Shown: one piece after another, positions 22,472-28,805 of the stretch
Position numbering within the stretch: position 1 is the stretch's first letter
Layout of the letters: each line of letters begins with the position of its first letter
DNA from: JBPOIC01 sp052034865
GTDB taxonomy: Bacteria > UBA10199 > JADFYH01
Direction of reading: 5' to 3'
Assembly (NCBI GenBank): GCA_052034865.1
Contig: JBPOIC010000042.1
Span: 1-28,805, forward strand
DNA: 28,805 nt
Program-made: the position numbers and the translations under genes
The notes under the pieces: model-generated
What the model was told of the DNA's origin: nothing
Seen by the model: the letters and a program-made list of their open reading frames with translations, nothing else
The model's database searches: none

Positions 22472-23797
22472 ATGAAAAAAGTTTTTATTGAAACCTATGG
22501 TTGTCAGATGAACGTCGACGATTCTCTTAGAATGTCCCGTTCGCTTCAGCCTTTAAATTATGAACCGACCGAGGTTCCAGAAGAGGCCGATCTGATTGTG
22601 ATCAACACCTGCAGCGTGCGCGAGCGCGCTTCCCACAAGGCCCACTCGGCGATTGGTCGTTACCGCATTCAAAAAGAAATGCGGCCTGGAACTCTGCTGG
22701 GAATCACGGGCTGTCAGGCTCAGGCGGAGGGAAAGTCATTGCTCAAACGGTTTCGTTATTTGGATTTCGTGCTGGGCCCTGACCAGATTGGCAATCTTTC
22801 CGAAATTGTTGCGGAGCTTGAAGCGGGACGTACCCGTTCTGTAGATGCGACGGCGCGTATCAAACCTCAGGATTTTTCCTTCGTCGATCTTTCGCTGAAG
22901 GGACGCGAAACCCTTCGCTCGGCCTTTGTGACGATCATGAAAGGCTGCGATAATTTCTGCTCATTTTGTATTGTTCCGTTTGTGCGCGGTCGTGAAGTGT
23001 CGCGGCCGAGCTCTGAAATCATCGAAGAGATTCGCTCGCTTAGTGAACATGGAGTTCAGGAAGTAACACTGCTCGGTCAGAATGTGAATTCATACGGGAC
23101 CAAACGCAGTGATGACGTTTCCTTCGCCCGTCTGCTTCAAAAAATTGCAAACGAAACTCCCATCCGTCGGATTCGCTTTACGACCTCGCATCCCAAAGAT
23201 GTCCATGAAGATTTGATGAAGGCTTTTGAAATAATCCCAGCGCTTGCCAGGCACATCCATCTTCCGGTTCAATCAGGTTCCAATGAGGTCTTGAAAAGAA
23301 TGTACCGGACGTATACTCGTGAAGAATATCTTGCGATTGTGGAAGGCTTGAGAACACAATGTCCGGATATTGCAATCACAACCGATTTTATTGTCGGCTT
23401 TCCAGGCGAAACAGATCGGGATTTTGATGAGACTCTCTCTCTGATCGAACAGGTCCAGTTTGATGCTGCTTATTCTTTTGTTTACTCTCCACGACCGCAT
23501 ACGACAGCCGGGCGCTATTTTACAGATGACGTTCCCAATGAAGTCAAAGAAGATCGACTGCGCCTCTTGCAAACCAGGCAGTCTGAAATCACTTTTTCCC
23601 ATCATCAGCAGTGCGTAGGGAAAGAATATGAAATTCTTCTGGAAGGTCCTTCACGTATTGGCGAAACCTTTCAGGGACGCACAACCCATTTCAGGATTGT
23701 GCACTTATCTGGTCTGAATCCAGCCCAGCCTGGAGACTGGATAAAAGTGAAAATTGCCCGGGCCACCCCTACCGCCCTGATTGGAGAAGCGAGTTAA
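22472..23797 (+). CDS. miaB: tRNA-2-methylthio-N6-dimethylallyladenosine synthase MiaB
   Basis: MiaB is a radical SAM methylthiotransferase that adds the 2-methylthio group to i6A37 of tRNAs reading UNN codons. The N-terminal UPF0004 domain has the auxiliary-cluster cysteines C11 (ETYGCQMN), C47 (NTCSVRE) and C81 (GITGCQAQ). The radical SAM cysteines are C159, C163 and C166 in CDNFCSFC. HLPVQSGSNEVLKRMYR and TTDFIVGFPGET follow, then a C-terminal TRAM domain (about 380-441). The VRGREVSRP stretch supports MiaB over RimO or MtaB. The ATG begins 58 nt after speA. The next gene starts 5 nt after its stop. Confidence 0.97.
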   Translation: MKKVFIETYGCQMNVDDSLRMSRSLQPLNYEPTEVPEEADLIVINTCSVRERASHKAHSAIGRYRIQKEMRPGTLLGITGCQAQAEGKSLLKRFRYLDFVLGPDQIGNLSEIVAELEAGRTRSVDATARIKPQDFSFVDLSLKGRETLRSAFVTIMKGCDNFCSFCIVPFVRGREVSRPSSEIIEEIRSLSEHGVQEVTLLGQNVNSYGTKRSDDVSFARLLQKIANETPIRRIRFTTSHPKDVHEDLMKAFEIIPALARHIHLPVQSGSNEVLKRMYRTYTREEYLAIVEGLRTQCPDIAITTDFIVGFPGETDRDFDETLSLIEQVQFDAAYSFVYSPRPHTTAGRYFTDDVPNEVKEDRLRLLQTRQSEITFSHHQQCVGKEYEILLEGPSRIGETFQGRTTHFRIVHLSGLNPAQPGDWIKVKIARATPTALIGEAS

Positions 23798-23802
23798 TAA
23801 CC

Positions 23803-24315
23803 ATGGAATCAGAAAACAACCACGTACAAATGAAAGTGACCGGTCTGACGATCGATCCCTTTACCAACATGCCCATCATTATCCTCAAGGATTTGGAGGA
23901 GAAGATGGCACTCCCGATCTGGATTGGACTCATCGAGGCCTCCTCGATTGCCACCGAGCTTGAAAAAATCCAGCTTGCCCGCCCCATGACTCACGATCTG
24001 ATTCGAAACCTTTTAAAAGAATTGGCAGTGGATGTTGAAAAAATCGAAATCAGTGATCTTTCCGACAACACTTTTTATGCGAGTATTTTTTTCAAGGCTG
24101 GAGAAAAACAGATGGTGCTGGATTCGCGCCCTTCGGATGCAATTGCGATTGCTTTGCGATCCGAGGCGCCCATTTATGTTTATAAAAAGGTGATGGAGAA
24201 ATCACGGCGGATCGATCTTTCCAAGACTGGTGATCAGGATAGCACCAAAAAACAAAAATGGGCCGAGGTTCTTGAGAATTTGTCTCCTGAGGATTTTGGA
24301 AAATACAAAATGTAA
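23803..24315 (+). CDS. Bifunctional nuclease family protein (DUF151/BFN)
   Basis: The first ~130 residues match the BFN/DUF151 domain: a strand-rich start (MKVTGLTIDPFTNMPIIIL), the LPIWIGLIEASSIATELE motif, RPMTHDLI, and DSRPSDAIAIALRSEAPIYV. The name comes from plant and archaeal members with DNase and RNase activity; whether bacterial members are nucleases in the cell is unproven. The C-terminal ~40 residues are a charged helical tail (LENLSPEDFGKYKM at the end). The gene starts 5 nt after miaB, a neighbourhood often seen in deltaproteobacteria, and is certainly co-transcribed with it. I see no signal peptide, so it is probably cytoplasmic. Confidence 0.93.
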   Translation: MESENNHVQMKVTGLTIDPFTNMPIIILKDLEEKMALPIWIGLIEASSIATELEKIQLARPMTHDLIRNLLKELAVDVEKIEISDLSDNTFYASIFFKAGEKQMVLDSRPSDAIAIALRSEAPIYVYKKVMEKSRRIDLSKTGDQDSTKKQKWAEVLENLSPEDFGKYKM

Positions 24316-24330
24316 ACTCTCATTCATATT

Positions 24331-24708
24331 ATGCTGCGACATCGAATCTGGTATTTTTTCCCCCTGGCTTTTTATCTGGTGCTCATCTTCTATCTATCCT
24401 CGCGCCCTGCGTTCGCCATTCGTCATGATAAGATCGGACATACGCTCGAGTATGCAGGCTTGGGATTTTTGATTGCACGGCTTTTTGTCTGGAGGCTCCG
24501 GGGAGCGATCCGCCCGATGGGAATTGTTTTGGGATCGGTGTTGTTGGGTATGATTTATGGAATGACGGATGAATTTCATCAATCTTTCGTTCCGGGCCGT
24601 GAATCGAGTGGTTGGGATGTGATGGCCGATGCCTTCGGCTCACTTTTGGGAGCGCTCAGTTATGTTCTCTATCATTACCTTAAAAGGACAATCACCTCAC
24701 GTGCATGA
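24331..24708 (+). CDS. VanZ-family membrane protein
   Basis: This small inner-membrane protein (125 residues) has about four hydrophobic segments. The VanZ-like signature is clear: FYLSSRPAF, then DKIGHTLEYAGLGFL, YGMTDEFHQSFVPGRESS and WDVMADAFGSLLGA, with the conserved DE, HQ and FVPGR residues. VanZ gives low-level teicoplanin resistance in enterococci, but most chromosomal relatives have no known function, so no resistance claim follows. It starts 15 nt after the BFN gene. Its 3' end overlaps the next gene's likely start by 47 nt. Confidence 0.9.
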   Translation: MLRHRIWYFFPLAFYLVLIFYLSSRPAFAIRHDKIGHTLEYAGLGFLIARLFVWRLRGAIRPMGIVLGSVLLGMIYGMTDEFHQSFVPGRESSGWDVMADAFGSLLGALSYVLYHYLKRTITSRA

Positions 24709-25195
24709 ATCGGTTTTTCTGGCGCCCGGGTCTTTTCTCATCGGCGACGTCCAGATTTCCGAGGGCTCCAGCGTTTGGTTTAACTCAGTTTTGCGCGGCG
24801 ATATCCTGTCCATCCAGATTGGCAAAAACTCCAATATCCAGGATTTATCGATGATCCACACCAGCACGGGCGTCAGCCCTTGCGTGATAGGGGATGAGGT
24901 CACTGTCGGCCATCGGGTCATTTTGCATGGTTGTCAGATTTCCAGCCGTGTGATTGTGGGGATGGGATCCATTCTCATGGATGGTGCGCAGATTGGTGAA
25001 GATGTCATTATTGGTGCCGGATCGATCGTCACCGAAAAAATGGTCCTTCCTCCCCGTACCCTCGCTTTGGGGAGCCCCTGTCGGGTGAAACGCGATTTAA
25101 ACGAGCAGGAGATAAGCTTCATAAGACTCTCGGCCCTCAACTATCAGGAACGGGCTAAAGAGTACTTGCTTACCAGTCGCCTAAAAACGCTCTGA
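24662..25195 (+). CDS. Gamma-carbonic anhydrase-like hexapeptide-repeat protein
   Basis: This left-handed beta-helix protein belongs to the YrdA/PaaY/CaiE gamma-carbonic-anhydrase-like group. Zinc ligands correspond to H66 (MIHTS), H84 (VGHRV) and H89 (LHGC). Hexapeptide turns run from HESVFLAPGSFLIGDV to IIGAGSIVTEKMV, with SVWFNSVLRGD near residue 40 and a C-terminal helix. From ATG 24662 it has 177 residues, the normal length, and GGGAG lies 9 nt upstream. Translation would then overlap the VanZ gene by 47 nt. Further upstream frame extension to 24629 lacks homology. GTG 24701 would remove the first strand. Carbonic anhydrase activity is common but not universal in this group. Confidence 0.92.
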   Translation: MFSIITLKGQSPHVHESVFLAPGSFLIGDVQISEGSSVWFNSVLRGDILSIQIGKNSNIQDLSMIHTSTGVSPCVIGDEVTVGHRVILHGCQISSRVIVGMGSILMDGAQIGEDVIIGAGSIVTEKMVLPPRTLALGSPCRVKRDLNEQEISFIRLSALNYQERAKEYLLTSRLKTL

Positions 25196-25239
25196 ACATC
25201 TTCTTCCCATTTGAAAAGATCCACGCTACCAATTTCTGC

Positions 25240-28041
25240 ATGACCGAAAATTCACGTCTTTTTCTTCTCGACGCTTCCTCTTATTTATTTCGAGCCTACT
25301 ATGCGATTGGGCATCTTTCGAATTCGAAGGGTGTTCCAACGAACGCGACGTACGGGTTTTTGCAGATGCTGCTTCAGCTGATCAAAGGCCAAAAACCCAC
25401 CCACCTGGTGGCCGTTTGGGATCGGCCCGAGCGTAATCTCAGGAAAGATCTTTTTGAGGCCTACAAAGCCAATCGTTCACAAATGCCCGAAGATCTGGCG
25501 GTGCAGATTCCCTGGATTAAACGGGTGCTGGCGGCTATGAAAATCCCGTCACTTGAGCTGCCAGGTTATGAGGCGGATGATCTTATCGGTACGATAGTCC
25601 ACTCCTTTCGCTCGCCCACGCCTTCCCCTTCCATCGATCCTCAAATTGTTATTGTCACGGGAGATAAAGACCTCATGCAGCTGGTTTCCGATCGGGTATG
25701 TCTGCTGGATACGATGCGTGGAAAATGGACGCGCTCGCCAGAAGTTTATGAGCGTTTTGGGGTTGGGCCGGAGAAGGTCATTGAGGTATTGGGGCTTTCG
25801 GGTGATACCAGCGATAATATTCCCGGGGTTCCGGGGATAGGTGAAAAGACGGCCTCTCAACTGATTCAACAATTTGGATCCATCGAAGAGCTTTATCAGA
25901 GAATCAATGAGGTGAAGGGAAAGCGGCGGGAGACGCTTGAAAAAAACAAAGAACTCGCCTTGTTGTCCAAAAAGCTGGTGACGATCCATACCGACATTTC
26001 TCTTCAATTTGATTTTGAAGATTCAAACTTTAACCTATCGTATTCCAATGATTTTTTTGAGTTGTTAAAGGAGCTAGAGTTTGGGCGTCTTTTGGCACAA
26101 CTGGGTCCGGAGCTTGAAGGAACAGGAGCGGTTTCTCAGCTGACAGTCTCCCTTGATACCCAGTGCTATGTGCTCGTGAACACGCCTGAGCTTTTAAATC
26201 AGCTTTTAATCGATCTTGCGAATGCACCCGAATTTTCCTTCGATACCGAAACGACTTCTCTCAACACCCTTCATGCAAACCTCGTAGGGCTTTCATTTTC
26301 GACCGGGGAAAAGACTTACTATATTCCGGTAGGGCATGTGACTCCGCTTTTAACCCTTCTGGATCAGGATCCTATTTCCTCTCTCTCTGATCCTCTTTCT
26401 GAAGATCTCCCTCTCGTTCCTCCCAACAAACCAGATGAGAGAAATTTTCAGCTAAATCATAAGGTTGTTTTAAGTGAGCTCAAGTCAATTTTAGAAAATT
26501 CCGAAAAACCCAAAAGTGCCCAAAACTTAAAGTACGATTATCAAATTCTCAAGCAGGCTGGGGTTCATCTGCAGGGGTGTTATTGTGATACGATGATTGC
26601 GGCCTATCTTCTGGATCCTTCCGAGAGTGCAGGGATGGATCATTTGTCTCTCAAATATCTTGGTCATAAAACCATTACTTATGAAGAGGTTATAAAAAAA
26701 GATAAAAGTAAAACATTCGCGGAGGTGTCCCTTCAGAATGCCCTGGAATATTCGGGCGAGGATGCCGAAGTCACTTATCGTTTAAGTCAGATTTTATATC
26801 CCAAGCTCAAAGAAGAAGGATTGATGAGGGTTTATCAATCGATCGAGCTTCCCCTGATTCCTGTCCTTGCCGAGATGGAGCTTAAAGGAATCAAGATCGA
26901 TGCATCTTACCTTGAAAACTTGCGTGAGGACTTTTCGAGTCGTCTGGATCAGATTGAAAAAAAAATTTATCAGATCGCAGGAGAGGAATTTAATATTCAA
27001 TCTCCAAAACAGTTAGGTAACATATTATTTGAAAAGCTGAAATTGCCGGTTCAGCGCAAAACAAAAACCGGTTATTCCACCGATGTTGATGTGCTTGCTG
27101 AGCTGGCCCGTCATCATGAATTGCCCCGTGAGATTTTATCCTTCCGCTCCCTCGCCAAACTGAAATCCACCTATATCGATGCCTTGCTGAGCCTTGCCGA
27201 TCCCAATACCCATCGGGTCCACACCTCTTTCAACCAAACAATTGCCGAAACCGGTCGTCTTTCCAGCACAGGTCCCAACCTTCAAAACATTCCCATCCGT
27301 ACCGAAGAAGGACGCAAGATCCGGCGGGCCATTATTGCCGAAGAAGGTTTTCAATTGCTCTCTGCGGATTATTCCCAGATCGAGTTGCGGATTTTGGCCC
27401 ATCTTTCCGAAGATCCTGCCCTGCTTTTTGCCTTTCAAAACGATTTGGACGTCCATCGAATGACAGCCGCTTCCCTGTTTCATTTTTCAGAAGATCAGGT
27501 CACTCCTTCCATGCGTGCGGTTGGTAAAACGGTGAACTTTGGGGTGATTTATGGGCAAAGCGCCTTTGGCCTCTCAGGCCAGATTGGGGTTTCGCCGGGA
27601 AAGGCGAAAGAATACATCGACCAGTATTTTGAGAAATACCAAGGGGTGCGGCGCTATCGCGAAGAAGTTTTGGCCCGTGCGCGCGAAACCCTGGAGGTTC
27701 GTACTCTTTATGGCCGTCGCCGCAAGCTGCCTGATTTGAAAAGTCGAAATCCCAACTTAAGAATGATGAGTGAGCGCATGGCTTTCAATAGTGTCATTCA
27801 GGGAACTGCCGCCGATCTTATCAAGCTCGCCATGATTCGGATCGATGAAAAAATCCATTCGCAAAATCTCAAATCCCGAATGCTTTTGCAGGTTCATGAC
27901 GAATTGGTCTTTGAGGTAGCCTCCGATGAAATTTCTCTCATGAAGCAAATGGTTCAGGAACAGATGGAGCAGGTGGTCTCTTTAAAAATCCCTTTAAAAG
28001 TAGATCTTTACCTCGCCAAAAATTGGGCAGAAGGAAAGTAG
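25240..28041 (+). CDS. polA: DNA polymerase I
   Basis: PolA processes Okazaki fragments and fills repair gaps. The 5'-3' exonuclease domain (about residues 1-290) starts LFLLDASSYLFRAYYA and has DKDLMQLVS and GDTSDNIPGVPGIGEKTA. The 3'-5' proofreading domain (about 320-520) keeps D335 and E337 in FDTETTSL, plus QNLKYDYQIL and YSGEDAEVTYRL, so proofreading looks intact. The polymerase domain (about 525-933) has TGRLSSTGPNLQNIPIR, motif A DYSQIELR (D710), RAVGKTVNFGVIYG and motif C VHDE (D887). The length of 933 residues is normal. A Ser/Pro-rich insertion (DPISSLSDPLSEDLPLVPPN) lies inside the exonuclease domain. The ATG is 44 nt after the preceding gene. Confidence 0.98.
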   Translation: MTENSRLFLLDASSYLFRAYYAIGHLSNSKGVPTNATYGFLQMLLQLIKGQKPTHLVAVWDRPERNLRKDLFEAYKANRSQMPEDLAVQIPWIKRVLAAMKIPSLELPGYEADDLIGTIVHSFRSPTPSPSIDPQIVIVTGDKDLMQLVSDRVCLLDTMRGKWTRSPEVYERFGVGPEKVIEVLGLSGDTSDNIPGVPGIGEKTASQLIQQFGSIEELYQRINEVKGKRRETLEKNKELALLSKKLVTIHTDISLQFDFEDSNFNLSYSNDFFELLKELEFGRLLAQLGPELEGTGAVSQLTVSLDTQCYVLVNTPELLNQLLIDLANAPEFSFDTETTSLNTLHANLVGLSFSTGEKTYYIPVGHVTPLLTLLDQDPISSLSDPLSEDLPLVPPNKPDERNFQLNHKVVLSELKSILENSEKPKSAQNLKYDYQILKQAGVHLQGCYCDTMIAAYLLDPSESAGMDHLSLKYLGHKTITYEEVIKKDKSKTFAEVSLQNALEYSGEDAEVTYRLSQILYPKLKEEGLMRVYQSIELPLIPVLAEMELKGIKIDASYLENLREDFSSRLDQIEKKIYQIAGEEFNIQSPKQLGNILFEKLKLPVQRKTKTGYSTDVDVLAELARHHELPREILSFRSLAKLKSTYIDALLSLADPNTHRVHTSFNQTIAETGRLSSTGPNLQNIPIRTEEGRKIRRAIIAEEGFQLLSADYSQIELRILAHLSEDPALLFAFQNDLDVHRMTAASLFHFSEDQVTPSMRAVGKTVNFGVIYGQSAFGLSGQIGVSPGKAKEYIDQYFEKYQGVRRYREEVLARARETLEVRTLYGRRRKLPDLKSRNPNLRMMSERMAFNSVIQGTAADLIKLAMIRIDEKIHSQNLKSRMLLQVHDELVFEVASDEISLMKQMVQEQMEQVVSLKIPLKVDLYLAKNWAEGK

Positions 28042-28498
28042 GGGGTGGGGAAAGAAGTCAGGAGGCAGAATCTAAAAGTCAGAATTCACAAGGACGATAA
28101 TTGCGTCTTTGCAATCCGCCAAAGATCGCTCTTCAGAATCAGAAAAAAGCTCACATTCCAATTTCTCGGCAGAACTACCCCGCCCTTATGGGCACCCTCC
28201 GAAGGAGGGGAATAAAAATAATCAGAATCCAGATTCTGAATTCTAATTTCTTTCTTCTCTCCTTACCCCTCTCACTCCCAAAAAACTCAAGAAAAACAGC
28301 TTTTTCCATTCCTCTCCATTGACTGTCAAAATTCCACCTCTTTTTGGCAGTATTTACGCAACCAATTTGCGGAAGGTGACGATATAATAGCCAAAGACAA
28401 AAAGTCTTGGTCATGCCTTCAAATCGTTAGTTTTATTTTATTTTTTTTATAAATCGTCCGTCTTCTTTCTGAATCGTATCTTTATTATCCACGCGCTT
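28042..28498. repeat. Repeat-rich spacer after polA, no gene seen
   Basis: This 457-nt stretch shows no convincing coding frame. It holds a purine-rich AAGTCAGGAGGCAGAATC/GTCAGAATTCAC repeat (28051-28090). It also holds hairpins GCCC-TTAT-GGGC (28182-28193) and CCCTCC-GAA-GGAGGG (28195-28209), and an 8-bp palindrome TCAGAATC-CA-GATTCTGA (28222-28239). The last ~120 nt are AT-rich, with TATAAT and a T-rich run before the next gene. No tRNA shape or CRISPR pattern is present. Confidence 0.55.
28383..28388 (+). promoter_or_regulatory. Consensus -10 hexamer upstream of the last gene
   Basis: A perfect TATAAT lies 110 nt before the final ATG. No acceptable -35 is seen 15-18 nt upstream, so the promoter call rests on the -10 alone. 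It would imply a long AT-rich leader. Confidence 0.3.
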
Positions 28499-28805
28499 AT
28501 GGTTACAGGTCCTATTCGAACTACATCTTCTGTCCACACTTTTGCTCAGCTGCCAGATCGAGTATTTTCGTTAGGCAACGAACCTTCTTCAAATGCCAAA
28601 TCTTCCACTCATCCTCTAGACTCCTCGGCTTCTCTTAAACTCGATCAATATCTACAACTCACCAAACTGGTAGCCTTGCATGGCATTGATTTGCGAACGG
28701 ACATTGGTCCCGATCAACTTGAGGGGGAGCTCAAGGTGGCGGCGGAGAAGATGGCGGCGGAGGCGGCAAAGCGACTTCAGGCCGGTAAGCTAGAGGATGC
28801 CGCCC
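28499..28805 (+). CDS. Unrecognised protein, N-terminal fragment (runs off the window)
   Basis: An ATG at 28499 opens a frame that stays open to the right edge, 102 codons. The first ~45 residues are Ser/Thr/Pro-rich and probably disordered (RTTSSVHTFAQLP, NAKSSTHPLDSSAS). The rest is helical and becomes Ala/Glu/Lys-rich (LKVAAEKMAAEAAKRLQAGK), like a coiled coil. There is no signal peptide and no clear ribosome site. Codon use looks like a real gene (no rare-codon clusters, Ala-rich end), but I cannot name a family. It is not obviously related to the minus-strand trio. Confidence 0.6.
   Translation, partial: MVTGPIRTTSSVHTFAQLPDRVFSLGNEPSSNAKSSTHPLDSSASLKLDQYLQLTKLVALHGIDLRTDIGPDQLEGELKVAAEKMAAEAAKRLQAGKLEDAA

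Noticed and set aside
24331..24708. Reading the VanZ-like gene as antibiotic resistance
   Set aside because: Only the family resemblance is present; no vanHAX-type genes are nearby and most relatives have no known resistance role.
28175..28414. 79-codon minus-strand open frame after polA
   Set aside because: It runs through palindromes and AT-rich spacer, with no ribosome site and no recognisable features.
1..28805. CRISPR arrays, tRNA or rRNA genes, transposases, phage genes
   Set aside because: I looked for direct-repeat/spacer patterns, cloverleaf ends and transposase motifs and saw none.

Overview
The window looks like chromosomal DNA of a Gram-negative bacterium from a deltaproteobacteria-like lineage (Bdellovibrionota or a UBA10199-type candidate lineage is my guess). 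The grounds are gene content and order: ribD-ribE-ribBA-ribH-nusB, then ffh-rpsP-khpA-rimM-trmD-rplS-rnhB, plus many GTG starts and weak Shine-Dalgarno sites. The lineage is inference; no rRNA or tRNA gene is visible.

Layout: (1) 3-411, the 3' end of an RCC1-repeat protein and a strong terminator. (2) 523-5501, a complete riboflavin operon followed by nusB and a stand-alone N-terminal M17-type domain protein. (3) 5626-9209, a NodI/NodJ-like ABC-2 exporter, a Nif3-like metal protein and purU. (4) 9212-14206, minus strand: three consecutive genes for large proteins I do not recognise. They share a layout: a beta-rich N-terminus, a long helical middle, a Gly/Ala-rich membrane segment near the C-terminus and a common P-x-[AS]-K-G-T-[TM] tail motif. 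This is the most novel part of the window. (5) 14414-19441, the SRP GTPase and ribosome-biogenesis cluster. (6) 19473-20392, minus strand: a DUF456 membrane protein and a BolA-like protein. (7) 20455-28041, speA, miaB, a bifunctional-nuclease-family protein, a VanZ-like protein, a gamma-carbonic anhydrase and polA. (8) 28042-28805, a repeat-rich spacer and the 5' end of an unrecognised gene that runs off the window.

The non-coding DNA is also informative. Two copies of a ~240-255 bp repeat with terminal inverted repeats lie in opposite orientations (4251-4488 and ~15753-16008). A short CAGAAGACAGAATTCAG-type repeat sits at the 3' ends of ribD, the nif3-like gene and polA, and in ribD it encodes the protein's C-terminal tail. 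A perfect terminator-like hairpin lies inside rimM. The rplS leader can form mutually exclusive hairpins. An unusual long-loop terminator follows rplS.

Functionally, the plus-strand genes are housekeeping: flavin synthesis, one-carbon metabolism, protein targeting, tRNA modification, polyamine synthesis and DNA repair. The minus-strand three-gene block interrupts this core and looks lineage-specific.
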